Counted from the first letter of the stretch, positions 54,393 through 63,903 are shown. The stretch is DNA of 64,000 bases from Cyanobacterium aponinum PCC 10605 (GCF_000317675.1 NC_019776.1:434001-498000), one strand, 5' to 3'. Numbers and translations: made by a program. The notes: generated from the letters alone by a model not told the origin.

Positions 54393-54645
54393 CTATAGAA
54401 GAGCTAAATAAATCATAGACTTTTGCGTAAGCTAACCCTTGAGTTAGATGAAAAAAGTGTTGAAAAATAAGGAGTTGAGACCTATAATAGACAAAACTTT
54501 CCACAAAAAAATTATTAAATTTAGGAAAAATATATTTAAAATCAATTTAAATTTAACTGCAGTTTATGTCAATTATAAATACTGTTGTCTGTTCTTTTAT
54601 TGTCTACTCTCCTGACATCACTTTTTCATCAACCCCTAAATACAA

Positions 54646-56202
54646 ATGATGAGTAGAAAAAGAGAAATCATTATTATTGGGAGTGGTTTGGGTGGCTTAT
54701 GTTGCGGTGCAATTTTGGCTAAGTATGGCTATGATGTTTTAGTCTGTGAAAGTCATAATTTAGCTGGGGGATGCGCCCACGGTTTCCGCTATAAGGGTTT
54801 TAAATTCGATTCAGGTCCTTCTCTTTATTCGGGTTTATCTTATTCTCCATCAAGTAATCCTTTACGGCAAGTTTTAGACCTCGTTGGGGAAGATATTGAG
54901 TGGAAAAACTACGACAACTGGGGATGTTGGTTGCCTGAAGGCTATTTTGATATTGCAGTGGGTGCGGATAATTTTCATAATCTATTATTGCAGTTACGGG
55001 GAGAAGAAGCAGGAAGACAATGGCGTAAGTTGCAAGAGGTGATGAAACCTTTGGGAGAGGCTTCTATGGCTATTCCTGTTCAAGCCTTTCGTTATGACTT
55101 AGGGGCAGTTTTTACTCTTTTTCCGCACTTTTCCTCTATGATTCCTTCTCTATTTTCTGCGAAAAAACTAACAGGTAATTTTGGGGCGATTATGGATGAG
55201 GTGGTGGAAGATGAATTTATCCGTAATTGGTTAGATTTACTCTGTTTTATGTTATCTGGCTTACCTGCCCATGGCACTTCGGCGGCAGAAATGGCGTTTA
55301 TGTTTGCGGAATGGTATCGCCCTGATGTCACTCTTGATTATCCAGTGGGGGGAAGTGAAGCCATTGTCGATGCTTTGATTAGAGGTTTGAAAAAAAATGG
55401 TGGTGAGTTAATTTTATCTAGCCATGTGGCAGAAATTATTATTGAAAATAATCAAGCTAAAGGGGTGAGATTAAGCAATGATGAAGAAATTAAAGCAACT
55501 AAGGCTGTTATTTCCAATGCCTCCATTTGGGATACTTTAGCTCTTATTCCCGAAGGGATGTTAGATTCTGAATCTAGAAGCAAAAGCGAAAAAACTCCCA
55601 TTAATCCTAGTTTTATGCACCTTCATTTGGGGATTGACGGAAAAGATATTCCTAATGATTTACCTTGTCATCACATGATTGTTAATGATTGGCAAAGGGG
55701 AGTTACCGCTCCTCAAAATGTGATTGCCGTTTCGATTCCCTCTCTTTTAGATTCTTCTTTAGCACCTCTGGGTAAACACTCTATTCATGTTTATACCCCC
55801 GCTACAGAACCCTATGAATTATGGGCAGATTTGAATCCCAATAGTCCAGAATATCAGGAAATGAAAGAGATGCGTGCTGCGTAGCAGATCCCTTCGGGAT
55901 CGCAACCTATGTGGGAAGCCCTAGCCCGATTTATTCCAGATATAAAAGAGCGATGGGAAGTGAAATTAGTTGGTACACCTTTAACCCATGAACGCTTTTT
56001 AAGACGTTATAGGGGTACTTATGGTGCCGCATGGAAAGCAGGAGAATCTTTATTTGCCCCTGCTACAACTCCTGTAAAAAATCTATATTGCTGTGGTGAC
56101 TCTACTTTTCCCGGAATAGGTGTTCCTGCCGTTGCCGCCAGTGGTATTATGACAGCTAATACTGTGGCAAATATTTTCCAACAATGGAAATTTTGGCATT
56201 AG
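54646..56202 (+). pseudogene. CRTISO/phytoene desaturase-like FAD oxidoreductase gene with in-frame stop from an inserted repeat
   Basis: The gene encodes a FAD flavoprotein of the carotenoid isomerase/desaturase group: N-terminal EIIIIGSGLGGLCCGAILA, GGCAHGFRYKGFKFDSGPSL, and C-terminal LYCCGDSTFPGIGVPAVAAS G. The reading frame is the same on both sides of a 31 bp repeat (55871-55901), but the repeat places a TAG at 55882-55884. The first product ends EMRAA after 412 residues, and the rest (55909-56202, MWEALARFIPDIKERWEVKL) lacks its N-terminal two thirds. Intact length would be about 518 residues. Readthrough or reinitiation cannot be excluded. Substrate in this subgroup is uncertain. Confidence 0.8.
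55871..55901. repeat. 31 bp palindromic repeat inserted in the CRTISO-like gene
   Basis: The sequence TGCGTGCTGCGTAGCAGATC then CCTTCGGGATC is the reverse complement of the trmH repeat (33669-33699) with two differences. In this orientation and frame it contains a TAG stop. Confidence 0.88.
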
Positions 56203-56297
56203 TGAATTAAGCTATAATTTTTAGTTTAGATCGGGGGTAAGGAATAAACAATAGATAATGGGAATGGGCAACGGTAATAATATTTTGAGTGTTAGAT
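56199..56297. repeat. Dispersed repeat, copy B (partner at 9829-9916)
   Basis: It opens TTAGTGAATTAAGCTATAAT, which includes the stop codon of the preceding gene, and closes GGTAATAATATTTTGAGTG TTAGATA. It has an extra 30 bases in the middle relative to copy A. Confidence 0.8.
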
Positions 56298-56355
56298 ATT
56301 TAGAGTAAATCAACAATGTTTCGTGTCACAATTAAGCAATCCCAAAATTTTTTCT

Positions 56356-58038
56356 CTAGCGGAAAATAAGGTCATAGTTGTCCATCAAAAATTGTTTGTA
56401 TTTATCCCTCAACTCAGGTAAAAATTGAGATGTAATTAAAAAGGTTTTAAAATCTTGTCCTTGACTCAAATATTGAGCATAACTAGATTGTAAAAAGACT
56501 CGATAGTCTTCTTCGTTTCTTAAATGCACTTGAAAGAAAGCTAACGTCATGGAGTTAGTATATTCATCCAGTAGGTAAGGAGAAGGTAGAGTTAAATTTC
56601 CCACCGTTTCGATTAAGTCTGTAATACCTGCATCGAGTTGGGAAAAATCAACATGGGCTTGTCCTTCTTGTAGTTGTAAATAAACATTTTGATCTGTTAA
56701 AAAAGGAAATGTCCTTGCCTGTTCAAAAACAAAGGGAGTAGCAGGATCATAGCTACCTGCAGCTACAAACAGGGGAATATCAATATTATTTAATCCGTCA
56801 ATGCCAAAAATAGAAGCATTAACAGGGTTAATAGTAAATACTGCTTTTACCCTTTCATCTCGGAAATTATAATCTTTTCTAGGTAGTTGTAAAGCACGAC
56901 ATTGCAGTAAAAGAGCAGTATTAAGATTACCAATTTCTAAATTACAACTACGTTCTAATTGTTGAAAATTGATTTTTGCCCCCGCCACAGCCAAAGCCGT
57001 ATAACCTCCAAAAGAATGCCCCCCCACTCCTACGCTTTCAAGGTTTAATTTTCCACCAAATTGCTGATTATTTAAACGAGTCAATTCATTTAATACAAAC
57101 GTAATATCTAAAGGGCGATCGATAAACTCATTGAGACGAAATATTTGACGGGAGAAACCAGCTAAGAAATCTTCTGTTTGCTGTGTATCACTGCCCGGGT
57201 GTTGGGGTAAAACCACCACATAACCATAAGAAGCCAAATGAGTTGCCCATCGGCTAAAATCTTCAGGGCGAGAACTTAATCCGTGAGAAAAAATAACTAC
57301 AGGGATATTTTCACCTTTTAATTCTGCTGGTTGGAAAATTTCTACGTATAGTTCTCTATTTCTGGTGGAATCAAGAAGATTTAAACGAGAATTAGTCACA
57401 GAAAATGATCCTAATTGACGAATGTCCGTCAATTTACTAAAGTCAACAGGTTCAGATAATTCAGCTTCTTTTTCACCTAATCTTGCTACTTCATCGACAA
57501 ACAAATCACTACCATTAACTACTAAGTTAATTTGCTCGCTATAGTTAAGAATTCGGGGAATATTAATTTGAATGTCAACCGCTAAATTACGCAAGACATT
57601 TAAAAGGGTTAAACCATCTTCTTCCATTGCGGATTTGATTAACGCCCCTCGCAACAAAAATTTTCCGTTACTTCCTCCTCGGATATTAATGACTGAACCA
57701 AAATAATTAAGTAATCTTTCTGCTTCATCGGTGTTAAGAATACGAGATAATAAAACAGGGTCAACTTTTACGGGAGTAGTTAACGCCCTTCTAAACTCAG
57801 CTTTTTGTTGTTCATTTACCCTTGCTAAATTCAGGTAAAAACCTAAATTTTGATTAACAGTTCCATCTTTCGCAAACTTTTCTAAAGATTCTACTCTCAA
57901 AGAAGCTATTAATGGACTATAAACAAAAAAGATATTGTCGGCAGAATAACTGGTTTTGACGTTAAAGATACCTAAAGACAGAAAACTCAGACTGATGGCG
58001 GTTAATTTTTTTCCAAAAGAAATCCGAGAGAAAATCAT
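56356..58038 (-). CDS. DUF1400-containing alpha/beta hydrolase, exported
   Basis: The 560-residue protein begins with a signal peptide (GKKLTAISLSFLSLGIFNV KTSYSADN) and the DUF1400 domain typical of cyanobacteria (about residues 32-165). An alpha/beta-hydrolase/PAF-acetylhydrolase-like domain follows: VPVVIFSHGLSSRPEDFSRW (oxyanion region), nucleophile elbow VGVGGHSFGGYTALAVAG, and EGQAHVDFSQL with the catalytic His. The role is unknown; homologues are often called lipases or dienelactone hydrolase-like. It is convergent with the CRTISO-like gene and divergent from the ABC ATPase. Confidence 0.88.
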   Translation of the reverse strand: MIFSRISFGKKLTAISLSFLSLGIFNVKTSYSADNIFFVYSPLIASLRVESLEKFAKDGTVNQNLGFYLNLARVNEQQKAEFRRALTTPVKVDPVLLSRILNTDEAERLLNYFGSVINIRGGSNGKFLLRGALIKSAMEEDGLTLLNVLRNLAVDIQINIPRILNYSEQINLVVNGSDLFVDEVARLGEKEAELSEPVDFSKLTDIRQLGSFSVTNSRLNLLDSTRNRELYVEIFQPAELKGENIPVVIFSHGLSSRPEDFSRWATHLASYGYVVVLPQHPGSDTQQTEDFLAGFSRQIFRLNEFIDRPLDITFVLNELTRLNNQQFGGKLNLESVGVGGHSFGGYTALAVAGAKINFQQLERSCNLEIGNLNTALLLQCRALQLPRKDYNFRDERVKAVFTINPVNASIFGIDGLNNIDIPLFVAAGSYDPATPFVFEQARTFPFLTDQNVYLQLQEGQAHVDFSQLDAGITDLIETVGNLTLPSPYLLDEYTNSMTLAFFQVHLRNEEDYRVFLQSSYAQYLSQGQDFKTFLITSQFLPELRDKYKQFLMDNYDLIFR

Positions 58039-58129
58039 AAATGTTAAGAATATAGTGAAGATAAAACTATTTCAAGATAATCTTAAAACTTATTTTTGTT
58101 TTATTTTCAAATCTCATAAAAATTAACAC

Positions 58130-58226
58130 AACCTGAGTTTTGAATAAGCTGAAAGTATTATTTTCTCGTGGTTGGAAAACCTTATAGCTTCTTAGAAATA
58201 ACAATAAAATTGCCTTAATCCGAACT
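58130..58226 (-). repeat. AACCTCAG element, partial copy
   Basis: The 97 bp segment beginning AACCTGAGTTTTGAATAAGC and ending AATCCGAACTGA is the reverse complement of the right half of the 37576 element. It lies in the region between the hydrolase and the ABC ATPase and contains an apparent upstream start codon of the latter frame, which is therefore spurious. Confidence 0.8.
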
Positions 58227-58326
58227 GATGTTGCTAAAAATGTGCAATTTGAAAGGTAAAGTGATATATTTAAGATTGTTGAAAATAATTCTTATTAAAT
58301 ATCAGTTATCATTGGCGAGGCACATA

Positions 58327-59391
58327 ATGGTAGAATCAGTAATTCTTCAAGTTAAAGCAGTAAGTAAAAAATTCTCTGCAAAACAACTTCCTGCGGTAAA
58401 TCAGGTTAGCTTTGACTTAAAACAAGGGGAATTATTAGGTTTGTTGGGTCCTTCTGGATGTGGTAAGACGACTCTATTAAGGATGATTGCTGGTTTTGAG
58501 AGGCTTTCTGAAGGAAGTATTTTTTTAGCAAATAATATTGTGGCGGGGGATTCTATGTGGGTTGAACCCGAAAAGAGAAAAACTGGGATGGTGTTCCAAG
58601 ATTATGCTCTTTTTCCTCATTTAAGTGTTGCGGATAACATTGCTTTTGGTCTAAAAACGAAAAAACCTCGCCCTAACAATCAGGAAATAAAACAAAGAGT
58701 TGCTGAAGTTTTGCAATTAGTAGGTTTAAGTGGTTTAGAAAAGCGTTATCCTCATGAGTTATCGGGTGGCCAACAACAGCGTATTGCTTTAGCTAGGGCA
58801 TTAGCACCCCAACCTGAATTAATTTTGTTAGATGAGCCTTTAAGTAATTTGGATGTACAAGTGCGAGAAAGATTACGTCATGAGGTAAGAAGTATTTTAA
58901 AAAGCACTAACACCGCCGCAATTTTTGTTACTCACGATCAAAGTGAAGCAATGGCGATCGCAGATAAAATTGGGGTAATGCAAGACGGAAAACTATTACA
59001 GTTGGGAACTCCAGAAGATATTTATACTTGTCCTCAATGCCGTTTTGTGGCGGAATTTGTGACTCAGGCAAACTTTGTACAAGCTACGAGACAAGGGGAT
59101 GTGTGGTGTACCGAATTGGGGGAGTGGAGTTTAAATTTACCTGTGAATTATCAAGAAGGAGAACTCATGTTTCGTCAAGAAGATGTGATTTTGCATCCTG
59201 ATGAAGAAGGGGTAACAGTGATACAGGAAAGGGAATTTTTAGGTAGAGAGTATCGTTATTGCTTGGAAACTAAGTCAGGAAAAAGACTTCATGCCCGTAC
59301 GGATGTGAAAACGCAGTTACCTGTGGGAACAAAAGTAAAATTAGATGTTATACCCGAATCTGCCCAAATTTTTCCTCTCATTAAACATTAG
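58327..59391 (+). CDS. ABC transporter ATP-binding protein, Fe(3+)/FutC-type
   Basis: The nucleotide-binding subunit of an importer. The frame is open from 58228, but that part is repeat-derived; the ATG at 58327 (MVESVILQVKAVSKKF), with GGCGAGG upstream, is preferred, giving 354 residues. Visible are Walker A GPSGCGKTTLLR, Q-loop VFQDYALFPHLS, signature LSGGQQQRIALARAL, Walker B LILLDEPLSNLD, the His switch FVTHDQSEAMAIADK, and a C-terminal TOBE domain (VTVIQEREFLGREYRYCLET). Sequence type is closest to FbpC/FutC iron importers. No permease or binding protein is adjacent, so it must pair with components elsewhere. Confidence 0.88.
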   Translation: MVESVILQVKAVSKKFSAKQLPAVNQVSFDLKQGELLGLLGPSGCGKTTLLRMIAGFERLSEGSIFLANNIVAGDSMWVEPEKRKTGMVFQDYALFPHLSVADNIAFGLKTKKPRPNNQEIKQRVAEVLQLVGLSGLEKRYPHELSGGQQQRIALARALAPQPELILLDEPLSNLDVQVRERLRHEVRSILKSTNTAAIFVTHDQSEAMAIADKIGVMQDGKLLQLGTPEDIYTCPQCRFVAEFVTQANFVQATRQGDVWCTELGEWSLNLPVNYQEGELMFRQEDVILHPDEEGVTVIQEREFLGREYRYCLETKSGKRLHARTDVKTQLPVGTKVKLDVIPESAQIFPLIKH

Positions 59392-59479
59392 GTAGAGGTG
59401 GCAGGTTGCAGGTTTAGGAGAGTAATGAGTAATTATCAACTATTCAGTATTGCCCATTGCCTATTCCCTGCCTTAACCA

Positions 59480-59505
59480 GAAAATTTTAGAATAAAACAG
59501 CCTTG
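59480..59505 (-). repeat. Decayed solo end of the CAGGG element family
   Basis: Read on the minus strand, CAAGGCTGTTTTATTCTAAA ATTTTC parallels the right end of copy 1 (CAGGGCTGTTTCATACTAAA ATC). No matching second end is visible nearby. Confidence 0.45.
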
Positions 59506-59564
59506 GGTATTTGGGAAGCAGGGGCGTTGAATATTCACCCCTTGAAACAATCAAACAAGTAAGT

Positions 59565-61313
59565 TTAAGCAGGATAGATACGCAAACGGCGATTTGGTTC
59601 ATCACCAAAACTGTCCGATCGCAGTCTATAATGTTCAATTAACTCATGTTGCATTTTTCTGACTTTGGCACTTCTGGGCAATAACTCCACAGGTTGCCCT
59701 TGAGGAATAACAATTTGTTCCACTGCTAAACGGGCTTCTTCTAAAGCCTCAATTTCATCGTCACTGCCTACTCTTGTCAAAACCCTTATATCTAAAGATT
59801 CAGGCTCATTACCATCCTCTAAACTGACTAATTCTTTTAAAGCACGGCTAATATGGGGAATGCTATTAGATTTGATGCTTTTAATGGGTAATTGACGCTC
59901 TTTTGCTAATTGTACTAACTTTGAATGATGTTTAACTTGCGATCGCAGTGCTAAAACCGCATCCGCCGAATCTAAATCTTTAGTTAACACAATTGGTAAC
60001 TTGAGAATAGAAATAACGTGATCTAAATGACTCTTGCCAATACCATAAGGATAAAGATAAATGGGGAAATCTTCTCCATTAGGACCAGGAGTCCTCATTT
60101 TTTGTCCTGTTTTTTCTAGTTGATACCATGAGTTTGCTAACATCTCCTCAAAGTCATTATGAATGGACTGAGGATGAGGAGCTATCGGTAAAGGAGTCAT
60201 TTTTCCCTGCGCCCTTAAACCAGTGGGTTTATTAGGAATATCAATTAGGGTAGGAGGATTGGTACTAACTTGTTGGGGAGAAGAAAAACTGGGATCTCTG
60301 GTAATAGATACTTCCCCCTCATCATTAACCTGTCTTAACTGAGGTATAGGCTGTTTGCCCCTCAATAAATAATCGACGGTTTGAGCAACATCTTCATGGA
60401 CTACCCATTTTTGTCTTTCCCACATTTCTACCGCAATCTCAAAGGTGGGAGGAGCTTTACGTTCTAAAACGGTTTTTTGTGAACCACGACGACGGGCTTC
60501 TTCATCGCCAAGAGTTACCGATTGAATCCCACCGATTAAATCCGATAAGGTAGGGTTTTTGATTAAATTCTCTAAATGATTACCGTGAGCTGTACCAACC
60601 AACTGTACACCTCTTTCAGCAATAGTTCTGGCGGCAAGGGCTTCTAATTCCGTACCAATTTCATCAATAATAATTACTTCAGGCATATGGTTTTCCACTG
60701 CTTCAATCATCACCTGATGTTGTAATTCAGGCCGTGCCACTTGCATTCTTCTAGCTCTACCGATAGCAGGATGAGGTACATCTCCATCTCCAGCAATTTC
60801 ATTAGAGGTATCAATGATAACCACTCTTTTTTCTAGTTCATCGGCTAAAACCCGGGCAATTTCTCTCAAAGCTGTGGTTTTACCGACTCCGGGGCGACCT
60901 AATAACAGAATAGATTGACCACTTTCAACTAATTCTTTAATCATAAGAATAGTGCCAAACACCGCCCTACCAATACGACAGGTTAAACCGATAATGTCAC
61001 CCTGACGATTACGGATAGCACTAATGCGGTGCAATGTGCGTTCAATTCCTGCTCTGTTGTCGGCACTAAAATTTCCTACCCTCGCCACACAATGAGTTAT
61101 ATCCTCTCTGGTGATTAATTGATCACTTAGATATTCCGTACGATGAGAAAATCTTGCTTCTGGTTTTCTGCCTAAATCCAACACTATTTCTATCAAGGAA
61201 TTTTTTTGAGGATGATTTTCTAATGGTTGTTTTATGTTTGAAGGCAGTATCTCCAACAATTTGTCTAAATCATCGGTAATTTGCATTCTGTGAGGGGGTA
61301 GTTTTAATTCCAT
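59565..61313 (-). CDS. ycf45: R3H-domain AAA ATPase, Ycf45 family
   Basis: Ycf45 is an ATPase related to SpoIIIAA and PulE/VirB11-type P-loops, kept in cyanobacteria and some plastids. Its role is unknown; a nucleic-acid-binding or stress role is suspected. The 582 residues have Walker A LLGRPGVGKTTALREI, VIIDTSNEIAGDGDVPHPAI, Walker B EVIIIDEIGTELEALAARTI, and GTAHGNHLENLIKNPTLSDL. A C-terminal R3H-like basic motif follows: RKMQHELIEHYRLRSDSFGD. The middle region (about 330-420) is Pro/Ser-rich. It is a stand-alone gene. Confidence 0.93.
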   Translation of the reverse strand: MELKLPPHRMQITDDLDKLLEILPSNIKQPLENHPQKNSLIEIVLDLGRKPEARFSHRTEYLSDQLITREDITHCVARVGNFSADNRAGIERTLHRISAIRNRQGDIIGLTCRIGRAVFGTILMIKELVESGQSILLLGRPGVGKTTALREIARVLADELEKRVVIIDTSNEIAGDGDVPHPAIGRARRMQVARPELQHQVMIEAVENHMPEVIIIDEIGTELEALAARTIAERGVQLVGTAHGNHLENLIKNPTLSDLIGGIQSVTLGDEEARRRGSQKTVLERKAPPTFEIAVEMWERQKWVVHEDVAQTVDYLLRGKQPIPQLRQVNDEGEVSITRDPSFSSPQQVSTNPPTLIDIPNKPTGLRAQGKMTPLPIAPHPQSIHNDFEEMLANSWYQLEKTGQKMRTPGPNGEDFPIYLYPYGIGKSHLDHVISILKLPIVLTKDLDSADAVLALRSQVKHHSKLVQLAKERQLPIKSIKSNSIPHISRALKELVSLEDGNEPESLDIRVLTRVGSDDEIEALEEARLAVEQIVIPQGQPVELLPRSAKVRKMQHELIEHYRLRSDSFGDEPNRRLRIYPA

Positions 61314-61520
61314 TCTTGATGTTAATAAAGTAGGTTTAAAAAGAGTTTAAGTATTTTGGTGAATTTGTCAAACATTTATTTGTGTCCATGATAACTATTA
61401 ATATCAGTTTTGTTAGTAAGTTCGCCATTGGATTTCTTACTTTCTTGGACAAGAGGCAAAGGTAAGTAGTTGAGAATTAAGAATTAAAAATTAAAAATTA
61501 AAAACTCCGAACACTCATTA

Positions 61521-61596
61521 GACCTCTCCATAAATTATTTTTCGTTGGCTCGTAGTAAGGGCTTCAGCCCTTAAAATGTCTATTATTGGAGATGTC
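61521..61596. mobile_element. Second MITE-like element with TA flanks (76 bp)
   Basis: It begins GACCTCTCCA and ends TTGGAGATGTC, with TA dinucleotides on both sides (61519-61520 and 61597-61598). It contains the palindrome AAGGGCTTCAGCCCTT. It has no coding capacity. It lies in the 508-base gap upstream of ycf45 (61314-61822), which otherwise holds heptamer repeats (TTAAAAA, CTCATTA, CCTGAAA) and an AACCTCAG-type unit at 61689-61715. Confidence 0.55.
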
Positions 61597-61619
61597 TATT
61601 ACTCATTACTCGTTACTTT

Positions 61620-61717
61620 CTCCAACACCTGCAACCTGAAACCTGAAACCTGACACCTTGTCTCCCTCTCCCCTAAACACCCTGACACCTCACCTATTCT
61701 TAAACCGAACTGAGGTT
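61620..61717 (-). repeat. Heptamer repeats and AACCTCAG-type unit
   Basis: CCTGCAA, CCTGAAA, CCTGAAA and CCTGACA units stand in tandem at 61629-61656. They are followed by a minus-strand AACCTCAGTTCGGTTTAAG unit that ends at 61715. Confidence 0.75.
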
Positions 61718-61822
61718 AAATCATTCTTTTTTCTCTTGAACTGTTTCATGTTGAACAAGTAAAAATCAAGAATTAGAAGTTAACTATTTTTCATTCTTCC
61801 TTTGTCCTTTTCTTAATTGTTC

Positions 61823-62806
61823 TTAATTGCTAATTTCTAGTTCTTTTTTTAGGAGTTGAATCGATTTTTCGCTGATATAGTTATTGGTTGCAATAATTTT
61901 TGGTATTCTGATCAAGTCTGATTGTAGTTTTTGCAGGTTTTTTTTGACAAGGGTGGAACAGTTGCGATCGCACATTATTACATCACTAAAGCGAATAAGA
62001 TGATTAAGTTTTCGCTGATCATGAATAGTAGCGGTAATTGTATTAATTTCATCTCCTCTGAGACTATGAATTAAAATTTCTGCGACTCTTAAAATACCAC
62101 CACTTAAGCTAACGATTCCTAAATTCGTATTTTTGGATAACTGTCTAATAATGGTTAATTCTTTTTTGTAGTCATAAATATCTATAGGGATAACCCTTAT
62201 GGATTCTGGAGAGACAATTTCCAATACTTGAGGTACAAAATAACGACTTGTTACCACTGTGGCGGATGTGGTTTGAGTTAGGATGTGATTTAATTCTTCT
62301 AAAGGCACTAATTGAGTGGGAACTAATAAAGCCTGTTCTAATTCTAGTACCATTAACTGCCCTGCACCGATGTCCACTTTTGGAACTGTTACTAAGATTA
62401 AGGCACTACATCTTAAACGCCATTCAATTTCCTCGAAGAAAAGTTGTTTAATTTGTTCTAGGTTATTACCTTGCTCTAATAATTGATCAATAGTTCTCTT
62501 AATAATGTCTGCCTGAGACGACTCTAATCCGACTAAATGCTTATTTTTTTTTTTGCCTTCATCCCCTTGAGATTTAACATAAATACCTGAACCTGTAATG
62601 GATTCTACCAAACCTTTTTTTTCCAGTTGTCGATAAACCTTACTGATGGTGTTGCGATGTAAATTAGTGATTTGAGCTAGTTGTCTTGTACTAGGTAAAC
62701 GATGACCGGGGGGATATTGACCAGATGCGATCGCAAACTGAATTTGGTCAATTAACTGTTGAGAAGGAGAAATATGACTATCAGCTTGGATGCGAAAATT
62801 AAACAT
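61823..62806 (-). CDS. GntR-family transcriptional regulator with an unusual C-terminal domain
   Basis: The ATG at 62806 (MFNFRIQADSHISPSQQLID) is preferred over the frame's upstream opening. The N-terminal winged helix is plain (IASGQYPPGHRLPSTRQLAQ, TNLHRNTISKVYRQLEKKG, VESITGSGIYVKSQ). The C-terminal 220 residues are neither a FadR/HutC effector domain nor an aminotransferase (MocR) domain that I can recognise; VTVPKVDIGAGQLMVLELEQ and LGIVSLSGGILRVAEILIHS suggest a two-lobed periplasmic-binding-like fold. It may therefore be a LacI-like effector-binding regulator. The target operon is not evident. Total length is 327 residues. Confidence 0.82.
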   Translation of the reverse strand: MFNFRIQADSHISPSQQLIDQIQFAIASGQYPPGHRLPSTRQLAQITNLHRNTISKVYRQLEKKGLVESITGSGIYVKSQGDEGKKKNKHLVGLESSQADIIKRTIDQLLEQGNNLEQIKQLFFEEIEWRLRCSALILVTVPKVDIGAGQLMVLELEQALLVPTQLVPLEELNHILTQTTSATVVTSRYFVPQVLEIVSPESIRVIPIDIYDYKKELTIIRQLSKNTNLGIVSLSGGILRVAEILIHSLRGDEINTITATIHDQRKLNHLIRFSDVIMCDRNCSTLVKKNLQKLQSDLIRIPKIIATNNYISEKSIQLLKKELEISN

Positions 62807-62893
62807 CAGTACAGATGAGTTAAAAATTAAGACAAGGCAACAAGCAAGGGTAAAGGGCAAAGGGCAAACCCCCCTTTATCCCCCCTTTCGAGG

Positions 62894-63056
62894 CAGGGCT
62901 GTTTCATTTTCGAGAAAGAAAAAAGAGTGGGAGATAGGGGGAGAGGGAGATGAGGGGATTTTTGTTCATAAAGTTTTAACTAATAGAAAAAAATCCTTGT
63001 ATATCTTACTTTTACTTAATCTCAGTTAACCTAATTTTTTTTTTGAAACAGCCCTG
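62894..63056. mobile_element. CAGGG MITE-like element, copy 2 (163 bp)
   Basis: Inverted repeats are CAGGGCTGTTTCA / TGAAACAGCCCTG. The 11 bp direct repeat CCCTTTCGAGG flanks it (62883-62893 and 63057-63067). It is inserted in a GC-rich palindromic repeat like copy 1, and its first 75 bases match copy 1. The rest of the roughly 390-base gap (62807-63196) contains heptamer repeats and no gene. Confidence 0.85.
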
Positions 63057-63196
63057 CCCTTTCGAGGGAGGAGAGGAAAGGTAAATAGTTAAGAATTAAG
63101 GATTAAGAATTAAAAACACCTGAAACCCGAAACCTGACACCTGTCAGCCCTTTCCGAACCCCGAACTCCCTCATATCCCAAGCCCTACCACTTAGC

Positions 63197-63631
63197 TTAA
63201 TTGTCAGCTTTACCACCTAAAACTTGTTGCTTTAAGCTATCAAACTCAGAAAATAATTCCTGACGAGTGGACGCTTTGAGTAAATAACGAGTAACAAACC
63301 AAACACTATAACCCAAACCAACTAATTCAAGAATAGAAGAAAGTAAGGGAATATTGTCGATCGCATCTAAAACAGATAAAGTAATATAAACGGTAATCGC
63401 AGATGCAACAATTAAACCAGTTGTGGTAAGGGGTTTTTGGTAATCAGAAAAGAAACTGCCTAATTGTTCAGGAACTTTTGCTAAGAAGTCCACCACCAAA
63501 TCCACATATTCTTGCCAACTACTATCACCAGCAGATTTACCAGTGGTAGTCATCATTCCGGGGACATCATTACTAATTTTCTTTTCCATTGTTTCTTGTT
63601 TAGTTTCCATGTCTTGAACTTTAGATTCCAT
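63197..63631 (-). CDS. CAAD-domain thylakoid protein, CurT-like
   Basis: CAAD/CURT1 proteins oligomerise on thylakoid membranes and bend them; CurT of Synechocystis shapes thylakoid convergence zones. The 144 residues have a polar, Thr/Lys/Met-rich N-terminus (about 1-45), an amphipathic helix (WQEYVDLVVDFLAKVPEQLG), two transmembrane helices (TTTGLIVASAITVYITLSVL and LSSILELVGLGYSVWFVTRY), and a C-terminal amphipathic segment (STRQELFSEFDSLKQQVLGG). This is the canonical CURT1/CAAD architecture. A good ribosome binding site (TAGGAGA) precedes the ATG. Whether it is the CurT orthologue or a paralogue cannot be decided without alignment. Confidence 0.85.
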   Translation of the reverse strand: MESKVQDMETKQETMEKKISNDVPGMMTTTGKSAGDSSWQEYVDLVVDFLAKVPEQLGSFFSDYQKPLTTTGLIVASAITVYITLSVLDAIDNIPLLSSILELVGLGYSVWFVTRYLLKASTRQELFSEFDSLKQQVLGGKADN

Positions 63632-63903
63632 AAAATAATATCTCCTAAAGTAAATTTTTAGATAGTTCTTTTGAGTCTGATTTTGATTAAATTATTGACT
63701 CTTGCTAATATTATCAAAGAGTTTCTCTTTTATGATCCTTAACATTAATTCTCCCTAAGATTAAGTTTAGAATAAGCATTTTTGGATCACTACAGAAGAT
63801 TACCCTCAAGTCTTATAATTGATAATCAATAAACTTAACTTTAAATTTATAGTAATAAATCCCAAAATAATAACTATATTTTTCTCAACAATACTTATAA
63901 TTT

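Noticed and set aside
58228-58326. N-terminal extension of the ABC ATPase
   Set aside because: The upstream start lies at the edge of a dispersed repeat, and the 33 extra residues are not ABC-like; the ATG at 58327 has a ribosome binding site.
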